Source of the DNA: JBAZOB01 sp041648895
GTDB taxonomy: Bacteria; Patescibacteriota; JAHJAL01
Direction of reading: 5' to 3'
DNA: 21,968 nucleotides
Assembly (NCBI GenBank): GCA_041648895.1
Contig: JBAZOB010000019.1
Coordinates: forward strand, 1 to 21,968
Of the stretch, positions 14,523 through 21,575 are shown one piece after another. The notes under the pieces are model-generated. The model ran no database searches, was not told the origin of the DNA, and saw only the letters and a list, made by a program, of their open reading frames with translations. Position numbers and translations under genes: made by a program. The stretch's first letter is position 1. Every line of letters begins with the position of its first letter.

Positions 14523-15914
14523 ATGAAAACATATAAAGATTTTCCCAAGCCGATCAGTATCTGGCAAATGTTGGGGCCGAGTTTTGTGATCTTGGCGCTC
14601 GGGTTGGGGAGCGGGGAGGTTATTTTGTGGCCATATATGGCGGCCAATTATGGGCTGGGAATTGCCTGGGCGGCGGTGCTGGGAATCACGTTCCAGTTTT
14701 TTGTGAATATGGAAATTGAGCGATACGCGCTGGTGAAAGGTGAATCGGTATTTGCCGGACTGGTGCGGATTTTTAAATGGGCGCCGGGGTGGTTTATCCT
14801 GTCCACGTTTGCCGGGTTTGCTATGCCGGGCATGATGGCGGCGGCGGCGAAAGTGTTTGGAGTGTATCTGGGCTGGGAAGATTTTAAATGGATTGCGATC
14901 GCGGGGATGTTGATTATTGGTTTGGTATTGAGTTTTGGTAAAACCATTTATGAAGTAATTGAGAAAATAACCCAAGTGGTGATTGTGGTGGCAGTGCCGA
15001 TGTTGCTGGTTTTTGTGATAATTTTGGCTTCCGCGGCAGATTGGATTGAATTGCTTAAGGGTCTCTTTGGCCAGGGAATAAATTGGCAATGGGTACCGGC
15101 CAATATTGATTGGCTGGTTTTTTTGGGGGCGTTTGCCTATGCCGGAGCCGGAGGTAATTTGAACTTAACCCAATCGATTTATATTCGGGAGAAAGGTTAT
15201 GGGATGGGTAAATATGCACAGAAGATTGGTGGGTTGTTTGTGGGGGCGCTCAAAGAGCAAAAATTAAAATTGTCGGGAGAGGATTTTGCCATTAATAAAG
15301 AGAATTTGGCCAAATATAAAACATGGTGGAAACGGGTGAATTTGGAGCATGCGATTGTTTTTTGGTTTATCGGAGCGGTGGGAATTTTATTATTGATGTT
15401 ACTTAGTTATATAACGGTGTATGGATCGAGTGGCAATGATCAGAGTATCAACTTTGTCATTGGCGAGGCGGGAGCGATCAAAGCAATGCTCAGTAATTTC
15501 TGGGGCGGGGTGTTTATGATAGTGGTGGCCATAATGCTTTGGCAAACGCAAATGGGGGTGTTGGATTCAACTTCTCGAATCATGTCGGAGAACTATGCTT
15601 TGATTAAATTGGGTCAAGATGAAAAGGGGAAGGTAAATATTTCCCGCATTTATTTTGCTTTCTTGTGGTTACAGATAGTAGTGGGCATTGTCATGTTTGC
15701 GCTCGATTTCAAAGAACCAAAAACATTATTGGTAGTGGGGGCGGTGATCAACGCGGTGGCCATGTTTGTGCACGTGGGAATGGTGAATTGGATGAACTGG
15801 AAGGTGCTGCCAAAGGAAGTCCAGGCGGGATTACTACGAAAAATTATTATTGTGGCGATTTTTGTGTTTTATGGAATTTTCGCGGCGGTGACGTTGGGTA
15901 GTAAAATGATATAA
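14523..15914 (+). CDS. Nramp-like (APC superfamily) transporter with non-canonical substrate motifs
   Basis: The 463-residue protein has about eleven hydrophobic segments (for example ~17-40, 45-62, 90-112, 122-140, 150-170, 196-214, 275-298, 325-342, 378-397, 402-420, 438-457), the LeuT/Nramp layout. Sequence such as LGPSFVILALGLGSGEVILW in helix 1 and AYAGAGGNLNLTQSIYI then REKGYGMGKY around helix 6 supports the Nramp family. Classical Mn/Fe transporters have DPGN in helix 1 and a metal-binding Met-Pro-His in helix 6. Here these are GSGE (29-32) and NLTQ, so proton-coupled divalent metal transport should not be assumed. The start ATG is preceded by GAGGG (14515-14519), close but usable. It follows P5 by 17 nt and ends in a hairpin plus T-run just before P6. 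Confidence 0.82.
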   Translation: MKTYKDFPKPISIWQMLGPSFVILALGLGSGEVILWPYMAANYGLGIAWAAVLGITFQFFVNMEIERYALVKGESVFAGLVRIFKWAPGWFILSTFAGFAMPGMMAAAAKVFGVYLGWEDFKWIAIAGMLIIGLVLSFGKTIYEVIEKITQVVIVVAVPMLLVFVIILASAADWIELLKGLFGQGINWQWVPANIDWLVFLGAFAYAGAGGNLNLTQSIYIREKGYGMGKYAQKIGGLFVGALKEQKLKLSGEDFAINKENLAKYKTWWKRVNLEHAIVFWFIGAVGILLLMLLSYITVYGSSGNDQSINFVIGEAGAIKAMLSNFWGGVFMIVVAIMLWQTQMGVLDSTSRIMSENYALIKLGQDEKGKVNISRIYFAFLWLQIVVGIVMFALDFKEPKTLLVVGAVINAVAMFVHVGMVNWMNWKVLPKEVQAGLLRKIIIVAIFVFYGIFAAVTLGSKMI

Positions 15915-15915
15915 A

Positions 15916-15988
15916 GGATCAAGTTTCAAGGATCAAATGCCAAGTATTATTTACTTGATCTTTGATCCTTGAAACTTGAAACTTTTTT
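15916..15988 (+). terminator. Long imperfect hairpin with T-run, built from GGATCAAG repeats
   Basis: The 31-nt arms 15916-15946 and 15952-15982 pair with a few mismatches around a 5-nt loop and are followed by six T (15983-15988). The arms contain the GGATCAAG/CAAGTTTC units also seen inside P1 and P2. The T-run ends 2 nt before the P6 ATG (15991). It can act as an intrinsic terminator for the transporter, or as a structure blocking P6 translation initiation. Confidence 0.7.
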
Positions 15989-15990
15989 GT

Positions 15991-17661
15991 ATGTCAAAAT
16001 TTGATGAATTAATTTATAAACAGTTAGAATTGGCAAGGCCACAGGAAAGAGTGTGTCGGTTTAGTGGACAGAAATTTTATGTGCGGTCGGAGGATATTGA
16101 TTTTTATAAAAAAATGGGGGTGCCGCTGCCCACTTTGTGCCCGGATGAGCGGTTGCGTCGGAAGTTTGCCAATTGTTCCACGGGCATGTTTTACAATGTC
16201 TCGGCGGCGACGGGCGAGCGGATAATTTCGATGTATCCACCGGAATGGAAATTTGAGGTTTATGAGCCGAGTTATTGGTTTTCGGATCGGTGGGATCCAA
16301 TGGATTTTGGGGTGGATATTAATGGGGGCACGCAGCAGCGTGCCCGTACAATACGATTTTGGGAATTATTTAAAAAATTGCAGGTGGCGGTGCCGCGGTT
16401 GGCGTTGTATTCGGATGGTTCGAATGAAAATTCGGAATTTACCAATAATTCCATGCGGCTAAAAAATTGTTATCTGACATTTAATTCGACGGATAGCGAG
16501 AATTTATGGTATGTGTATTGCGGGGTAAATTGTCGTGATAGTATTGGTGGTTTTGATATTATTGACTGTGAAAATTGTTATGAGTGTCGGGAAGCTTATA
16601 ATTGCTACGAATGTTTCTGGTGCGATGACGTCAAAAATTGTCGGCAGAGTTATTGGTTAACCGATTGTCGAGACTGTGCTGATTGTTTTATGGGTCAGGG
16701 TTTGCGGCACAAACAATATTGTTGGCGAAATGAGCAGCTGTCGAAGGAAGAATATAAAAATCGGTTAAATGAAATCGATTTGGGTAGTTGGCAGGCGGTG
16801 AATAAATTACATATTACGAATGACAAATTACGAACCGATTATGTAGGGGCACGCAGCAGCGTGCCCGATCGAAAATATCACAACGAAAATTCCGAAAATG
16901 TTGCCAAATCCGATTACATCAAAAATTCCCGGAATGTATTTCAGTCTTTTTATATTCTTGATTCAGAAAATATTGCTTACAGCGAGGGATTTATGGGTTA
17001 CAAAGACACCTATGATTGTGCCGGGGGTTTGGGCGGGGAGCGTTGTTATGAATCAATGATGGTGTCGTCGGCCAGTAATTATGAAATAAAGTTTTGTTTA
17101 AATGTCAGCGATTCTAGAAATATGGAATATTGCGATACTTGCAGTAATTGTCGCGATTGTTTTGGTTGTATTGGCTTGCGTCATCAACAATATTGTATTT
17201 TAAATAAGCAATATAGTCGGGAAAAGTATGAACAATTGCTTGACCAGATAAAAGCACAGATGCTGAAAGATGGGGATTATGGTGAATTTTTTTCACCGGA
17301 ATTAGCGGTGGTGCCGTACAATGTTTCGGAAGCGTTAATAAATGGGCCGGATAAAGGTAATTTGGAAAGTGCTTGCCAATATGGATATCCGATGATGGAT
17401 GTGGCTTGCGAGGTGGCGACGGAAGTGGGCGAGGCGATCAATGTTAATGATTTGCCGGATAATATTGACGATATTGATGAGTCGATAGTTAAAAATATAT
17501 ATTATGATCCGGCGGCCAATAAAAATTTCAGGTATTTACCGCCGGAATTAGCTTGGCATAAAAAATATGGCTTGGCCTGCCCGAGGAATCATCCTTTGGA
17601 ACGGATTCGAAAGGCGCGGGAGTATTTTCCCCGGGGCTGGTGGTGGCCAATTGATGATTAA
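15991..17661 (+). CDS. P6: divergent Cys-rich paralogue without the C-terminal Zn ribbon
   Basis: A TTG at 15976 extends the frame by five codons but lies inside the hairpin arm, so ATG 15991 (556 residues) is preferred. The N-terminal ribbon is degenerate: VCRFSGQKF and LCPDERLRRKF retain one Cys each (22, 50). Both solenoid halves are clear. The first ends in DCFMGQGLRHKQYCWRNEQL then SKEEY (231-255), the second in DCFGCIGLRHQQYCILNKQY (389-408), showing the internal duplication well. After ~430 the protein departs from its relatives: an acidic segment (~486-500) replaces part of the linker, and the chain ends in RNHPLERIRKAREYFPRGWW without CxxC pairs. Three repeat-derived insertions are present: GGTQQRARTI (~112-121), KLHITNDKLRTD (~272-283) and VGARSSVP (285-292). 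A 169-bp inverted-repeat element begins at the base after its stop. Probably a subfamily with a different role, or one losing function. Confidence 0.9.
   Translation: MSKFDELIYKQLELARPQERVCRFSGQKFYVRSEDIDFYKKMGVPLPTLCPDERLRRKFANCSTGMFYNVSAATGERIISMYPPEWKFEVYEPSYWFSDRWDPMDFGVDINGGTQQRARTIRFWELFKKLQVAVPRLALYSDGSNENSEFTNNSMRLKNCYLTFNSTDSENLWYVYCGVNCRDSIGGFDIIDCENCYECREAYNCYECFWCDDVKNCRQSYWLTDCRDCADCFMGQGLRHKQYCWRNEQLSKEEYKNRLNEIDLGSWQAVNKLHITNDKLRTDYVGARSSVPDRKYHNENSENVAKSDYIKNSRNVFQSFYILDSENIAYSEGFMGYKDTYDCAGGLGGERCYESMMVSSASNYEIKFCLNVSDSRNMEYCDTCSNCRDCFGCIGLRHQQYCILNKQYSREKYEQLLDQIKAQMLKDGDYGEFFSPELAVVPYNVSEALINGPDKGNLESACQYGYPMMDVACEVATEVGEAINVNDLPDNIDDIDESIVKNIYYDPAANKNFRYLPPELAWHKKYGLACPRNHPLERIRKAREYFPRGWWWPIDD
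16326..16345 (+). repeat. Palindromic element type A inside P6 (first)
   Basis: GGGCACGC, loop AGCA and GCGTGCCC form a perfect 8-bp hairpin, flanked by GGGG upstream and GTAC downstream. It is read in a different frame from the other coding copies, giving TQQRAR. Alignment with P4 (SRPFFEQFKEL against RFWELFKKL) shows extra residues exactly here. Confidence 0.85.
16804..16835 (+). repeat. AATTACGAA-type repeat inside P6
   Basis: AAATTACATATTACGAA and ACAAATTACGAA are direct variants of one AT-rich unit that also forms the outer end (AATTACGAATTACTAATT) of the 17662-17830 inverted-repeat element. It encodes KLHITNDKLR, with no counterpart in P4 or P5, and abuts the type A palindrome at 16843. 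Confidence 0.45.
16843..16866 (+). repeat. Palindromic element type A inside P6 (second)
   Basis: GTAG + GGGCACGC, loop AGCA, GCGTGCCC. All 24 nt are identical to the pheS copy at 21309-21332. It is eight codons long and is read in the same frame, giving VGARSSVP in both proteins. It lies between the two solenoid halves of P6. Confidence 0.92.
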
Positions 17662-17830
17662 AATTACGAATTACTAATTGGATTAGTCATATATCATTTA
17701 TTTTAATTAATGGCAGCAAATGTATGGCCGGTGGTGTGAATGTGGATCTGTCTAATAATGGTAAGTTTTATGGCTAGCCATATAATTAAAATAAATGATA
17801 TATGACTAATCCAATTAGTAATTCGTAATT
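17662..17830. mobile_element. 169-bp element with perfect 48-bp terminal inverted repeats (MITE-like)
   Basis: Arms 17662-17709 and 17783-17830 are perfect inverted repeats of 48 nt starting AATTACGAATTACTAATTGG. The 73-nt centre holds a 14-nt palindrome TATGGCTAGCCATA (17769-17782) and no credible gene; the longest ATG frame there is nine codons. The element begins right after the P6 stop and ends 7 nt before the next ATG. No target duplication is visible. As RNA it would form a very stable hairpin separating P6 from the glycosyltransferase gene. Confidence 0.85.
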
Positions 17831-17837
17831 ATTTTCT

Positions 17838-20000
17838 ATGGCGGTGAAACAAGATGAAGTGATGTTGTCGGTGGTGATTCCGGCTTACAACGAGGCCGAT
17901 CGGATTACGCATACCGTTCAGGCGGTGGCGGCGTATTTGGCCAAGAAACCATGGCGAAGTGAGGTGCTGATTGTCGATGATGGATCGACGGATACGACGG
18001 TGGATCTGGTGCGGGAATATATAAATATATACTCAAACTTGAAGTTGGTGCGTCTACCGGAAAATCAGGGCAAGGGAGCGGCAGTGAAGGCGGGGGTGAT
18101 GGCGGCAAAAGGAGAATGGATATTGTTTATGGATGCTGATTCTTCGACGGATATTGGTGAGTTGGATAAACTGTGGGAGTGGAAAGATAAGTATGATGTC
18201 GTGATCGGTTCAAGATATTTGGTGCGGCAAAGTTTGAAAAGGCCGCAACCATGGTATCGGCGACTATTGGGCCGGGTGGGAAATGTAATTATTCAGAGCT
18301 TGCTGGTGCCCGGTATAGTTGATACTCAATGTGGTTTTAAATTGTATAATCAAAAAGTGGCTCAGGATTTATTTACTCGTCTTCAGAGTTGGCGGTGGAG
18401 TTTTGATCTGGAAATTTTGGCTTGGGCCAGACAATTGTCTTATCGAATTCGGGAAGTACCCGTGGATTGGTATGATAGCCCGCATGGTCGGGTTGATATT
18501 GTTCGCGACAGTATCCGGGTATTGGTGGATTTGTTTCGTATTAAATATCGGTTGGAAGTGGAGGCAACCCAAAAATTTGATCAGGTCAACTGGTTGTATT
18601 TTGGATACTTGTCAGGATTATTTTTTATTGTGTATGGTTTATTTTCATTGATACCACATTGGAAATTGACTACTCACGCATATGATTTGGGTATATTTAA
18701 CCAAGCGCTTTATCAGTATGCTCATGGCGTGATCGCGCCAAATACGATCAGGGATGTGCCGATATTGATGGCGGATCATTTTGAATTGGTTTTATGGTTG
18801 TTGTCGCCGCTTTTCTGGTTGTTTGGCTCATATACTTTGTTGTTGGTGCAAATAATAATGGTGCTGGTGGGTGGAGCGGGGATATTTGCGTTGGTTGGTG
18901 ATAAAAGCAAGAATAACACCATGAGTTTGTTGGCAGTAGGATCATTTTTTGTTTATTTTAGTATTTTTGACGCGTTGAGTTTTGACTATCACAATGATGT
19001 GGTGGGATATATGTTGTTGCCATGGTTGTTTTGGATGGTGGAGCGAAAAAAATGGCTGGGATATTACTTGATTATGGCGTTGATGCTGATTAGCAAGGAA
19101 ACGGTGTCACTATTGATATTTTTCTGGGGAATTTCTTTATTGTTTTCGGCGGAGCGAAATACTAAAAAGCACGCCTGGGCGACATTGATTATCAGCGGGG
19201 GATATTTTATTGCGGTGGTTAAATATATTATTCCTCAATTTAATGGTGGTGAATATGATCATTTGTCTTCATTCGATCAATTTGGTTCAAACATGGGGGA
19301 GATAGGATGGAATTTATTGGTACATCCACTTTCGTGGTGGGGGTTGATGTTCGATGATCCAGTTAAAATCAAGATGTGGGTGATGATTTTATTGTCAGGA
19401 GGGGTGTTGGCGCTATTTAAACCAAGATATAGCTGGTTGATTATACCAATCATGGCGCAAAAATTTTTGTCGGCCAATGTCTGGTACTGGACCCATTTGT
19501 TTCACTATTCGGTAGCTTTGGCGCCGATAATTATTACCGGGGCGGCGTTGGCAATTGACCACTATGGAAAAAGCGAAAGAAAAAAAATATGGGCGATGGT
19601 GGGGTTATTTTTGGTTAATGGTTTGATTTTGACACAAATTAATTTTTATGATGGTACTAACGTGGGTCGGATTTTTGATCCTGGTTATTATCAATTGCCG
19701 GGTAATTATCAACAAATAACCGAGGCGATGAATATGATTCCAGCTGACAAGTCGGTCAGTGCGCAGGATGGGCTGGTGCCGCATTTGACCAACCGTAACC
19801 GAGTTTATTTGTTTCCCGATATCAATGATGCTGATTATGCAATATTGGTGGGTGATCAGTTAAATATTTGGCCGGTGGTAGATACTGAGAGTTACCAAAG
19901 AATCAAAAAAGAAAAATTGGATGATAATGAACAATATCAGTTGATCTATGATGAAAATGATGTTTGTTTGTATCGTCGTCGGGGCGATGACAAGATTTAA
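17838..20000 (+). CDS. GT2 glycosyltransferase fused to a DUF2079 membrane domain
   Basis: The 720-residue protein has two parts. Residues ~8-245 are a family 2 glycosyltransferase of the dolichyl-phosphate sugar synthase type: SVVIPAYNEADRI, IVDDGSTDTT (45-54), ENQGKGAAVKAG, the metal-binding DAD (99-101), VIGSRY, and VDTQCGFKLY (161-170). This domain would transfer a sugar from a nucleotide sugar to a lipid phosphate. From ~252 on there are many membrane segments, with YDLGIFNQALYQYAHG and a following HFELVLWLLSPLFWLFGSY pattern typical of DUF2079, a GT-C-like family. The fusion suggests that synthesis and use of the lipid-linked sugar are joined, probably for cell-envelope glycosylation. 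The ATG lies 7 nt after the inverted-repeat element; a later ATG at residue 9 is also possible. No Shine-Dalgarno site. Confidence 0.88.
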   Translation: MAVKQDEVMLSVVIPAYNEADRITHTVQAVAAYLAKKPWRSEVLIVDDGSTDTTVDLVREYINIYSNLKLVRLPENQGKGAAVKAGVMAAKGEWILFMDADSSTDIGELDKLWEWKDKYDVVIGSRYLVRQSLKRPQPWYRRLLGRVGNVIIQSLLVPGIVDTQCGFKLYNQKVAQDLFTRLQSWRWSFDLEILAWARQLSYRIREVPVDWYDSPHGRVDIVRDSIRVLVDLFRIKYRLEVEATQKFDQVNWLYFGYLSGLFFIVYGLFSLIPHWKLTTHAYDLGIFNQALYQYAHGVIAPNTIRDVPILMADHFELVLWLLSPLFWLFGSYTLLLVQIIMVLVGGAGIFALVGDKSKNNTMSLLAVGSFFVYFSIFDALSFDYHNDVVGYMLLPWLFWMVERKKWLGYYLIMALMLISKETVSLLIFFWGISLLFSAERNTKKHAWATLIISGGYFIAVVKYIIPQFNGGEYDHLSSFDQFGSNMGEIGWNLLVHPLSWWGLMFDDPVKIKMWVMILLSGGVLALFKPRYSWLIIPIMAQKFLSANVWYWTHLFHYSVALAPIIITGAALAIDHYGKSERKKIWAMVGLFLVNGLILTQINFYDGTNVGRIFDPGYYQLPGNYQQITEAMNMIPADKSVSAQDGLVPHLTNRNRVYLFPDINDADYAILVGDQLNIWPVVDTESYQRIKKEKLDDNEQYQLIYDENDVCLYRRRGDDKI

Positions 20001-20060
20001 TTTTTTGGTGATTTGGCATTATACTAGAATATACAAAAGAAAAGTTTAAGGAAAATTGTT

Positions 20061-20462
20061 ATGTCCCTCAAAACATATTTAGTGGGGATTGGGATCTCAA
20101 CTTTTTTGTGCTGGTCGGCTTTTTTTCTGACGGTGAACAATATTGATCCATTTGTGGCTGATAAAGCGGGGGTAGCTTCATTTTTCATTAGTTTTTGGCT
20201 GGGGCTACTCGGTTTGATTATTATGATAATGATGTATGCTCGTTCACGTCTTGGTTCGGTGGCCGAACTGTATGAAAAAATGCCCGTGATTTTGCGCCAG
20301 GCTTTTTTTATTTCTTTTGGTGCAACTGCTATTCTGGGTATGCAATCGATGCGAGTGCTGCGTTGGTGGACGGGGTTGATTTTAATCATAATTTTGATTT
20401 TAATAGAAGTAAGTTTTTATGCTGATCGGTTGGGGTATGAGGAAGAAAATAATAATCAATAA
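20061..20462 (+). CDS. Small four-helix membrane protein
   Basis: The 133-residue product has four predicted membrane helices (~5-25, 37-60, 78-96 and 101-121), with a basic loop RSRLG after the second and a short polar tail DRLGYEEENNNQ. No enzymatic motif is visible and I cannot name a family. AAGGA about 9 nt before the ATG is a weak Shine-Dalgarno site. It lies 60 nt after the glycosyltransferase gene and 24 nt before pheS, so it probably shares a transcript with pheS. Confidence 0.75.
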   Translation: MSLKTYLVGIGISTFLCWSAFFLTVNNIDPFVADKAGVASFFISFWLGLLGLIIMIMMYARSRLGSVAELYEKMPVILRQAFFISFGATAILGMQSMRVLRWWTGLILIIILILIEVSFYADRLGYEEENNNQ

Positions 20463-20486
20463 GGATCAGGGGTTTGAACAATAATT

Positions 20487-21551
20487 ATGTTAAACAAGCT
20501 AAAAATAATTGAGAAAGAGGCAGTGGAGAAGATAAAGAAGGCGCGGTCGCTCTCTGAGCTTTCAGAGGTGCGCGTGGAGTATATCGGGCGCAAGGGAGGG
20601 CTGACGGAAATTTTGCGGGGTTTATCTGGTTTACCGGTGCGGGAGCGGCCGAAGGTGGGGAGTGAATCTAACCGGGTAAAAAATCTGATTGAAGCGGCGT
20701 GGGAGGCACGGAAAAAATATTTGGAAAAAAAACAAGCTGATGTGCAGTTGGAAGAGGATATTTTTGATGTTAGCCTACCGGCACAGGCGGCTGATTTGGG
20801 GCATATTCATCCCATTACCCGGGTAATCATGGAATTGGAAGATTATTTTGGGCGGATGGGCTACATGATCTACGAGACGCCCAATCTGACCAATGAATAT
20901 GACAATTTTGTGGCGGTCAATATTCCGGCCGATCATCCGGCGCGAGGGATGTGGGATACTTTTTGGGTGGAAGGCAAGGAAAAAGGTAAAGGTAATTTAT
21001 GCTTGCCACCGCACACTTCTTGTATTCAACATCGAATTTTAAAAGAGAATAAACCACCCTACAAAGCAGTGGCGATTGGCCGGTGTTTTCGATATGAGGC
21101 AACTGATGCCAAGCATGAGCATACCATACACCAAATTGAAGGAGTGATCGTCGATAAAAATTTATCGGTGGGTCACTTGAAAAAAACATTGATGGATATG
21201 GTACAGTTCATTATTGGTCGGCGGGTGGATATCCGTTTGCGTCCCAGCTATTTTCCTTTTGTGGAACCGGGATTTGAGGTGGATGCCCAGTGTGTTAAAT
21301 GTGGCGGTGTAGGGGCACGCAGCAGCGTGCCCGGACGAGTGTGCAATATTTGCAAAGGAACGGGTTGGATAGAATTATTGGGAGCGGGTATGATCCATCA
21401 AAATGTATTTGTGGAGGCGGGATACAAGTATGGCGAATGGCGGGGTTTTGCTTTCGGTGCCGGCATTGATCGGTTGGCCATGTTTCGCTATGGCATTGAA
21501 GATATTCGCGGTTTTTTCCGTTCGGACAAGAGTTTTATTGAACAATTTTGA
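20487..21551 (+). CDS. pheS: Phenylalanine-tRNA ligase alpha subunit, with an in-frame palindromic insertion
   Basis: The 354-residue subunit carries the catalytic core of PheRS, which charges tRNA-Phe with phenylalanine as an alpha2beta2 enzyme. An N-terminal helical region (~1-90) with YIGRKGGLTEIL is followed by HPITRVIMELEDYFGRMGY, NIPADHPARGMWDTFWV, PPHTSCIQHRIL, motif 2 (GRCFRYEATDAKHEHTIHQI, 198-217), RPSYFPFVEPGFEVD and motif 3 (GAGIDRLAMFRYGI). A Cys cluster, C269, C272, C286 and C289, lies where many bacterial PheS have a tight CxxC-CxxC knuckle. Here the two pairs are spread by VGARSSVP (275-282), encoded exactly by a type A palindromic element. Catalytic motifs are intact, so the enzyme should work. 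pheT starts 24 nt downstream, the usual order. It ends in TGA, which supports the standard code. Confidence 0.97.
   Translation: MLNKLKIIEKEAVEKIKKARSLSELSEVRVEYIGRKGGLTEILRGLSGLPVRERPKVGSESNRVKNLIEAAWEARKKYLEKKQADVQLEEDIFDVSLPAQAADLGHIHPITRVIMELEDYFGRMGYMIYETPNLTNEYDNFVAVNIPADHPARGMWDTFWVEGKEKGKGNLCLPPHTSCIQHRILKENKPPYKAVAIGRCFRYEATDAKHEHTIHQIEGVIVDKNLSVGHLKKTLMDMVQFIIGRRVDIRLRPSYFPFVEPGFEVDAQCVKCGGVGARSSVPGRVCNICKGTGWIELLGAGMIHQNVFVEAGYKYGEWRGFAFGAGIDRLAMFRYGIEDIRGFFRSDKSFIEQF
21309..21332 (+). repeat. Palindromic element type A inside pheS
   Basis: GTAG + GGGCACGC (21313-21320), loop AGCA, GCGTGCCC (21325-21332). All 24 nt are identical to the P6 copy at 16843-16866 and both are read as VGARSSVP. 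It is a whole number of codons, so the pheS frame is kept. Confidence 0.93.
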
Positions 21552-21575
21552 TCTTTGATACTTAATTATTTTTTT

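Noticed and set aside
14523..15914. Calling the transporter a manganese/iron Nramp (MntH)
   Set aside because: The metal-binding DPGN and the Met-containing helix 6 motif are both absent, so only an Nramp-like fold is supported.
1..17661. CRISPR array or diversity-generating repeats
   Set aside because: Repeats are either protein-coding paralogy or single hairpins. There is no regular repeat-spacer array, no Cas gene and no reverse transcriptase.
1522..17661. Recoded TGA or selenocysteine use in the Cys-rich genes
   Set aside because: All Cys codons are TGT/TGC and frames contain no internal TGA. TGA acts as a normal stop in pheS.
17710..17739. Nine-codon ATG frame in the centre of the inverted-repeat element
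   Set aside because: It is too short and lies in a structured non-coding element; nothing supports translation.
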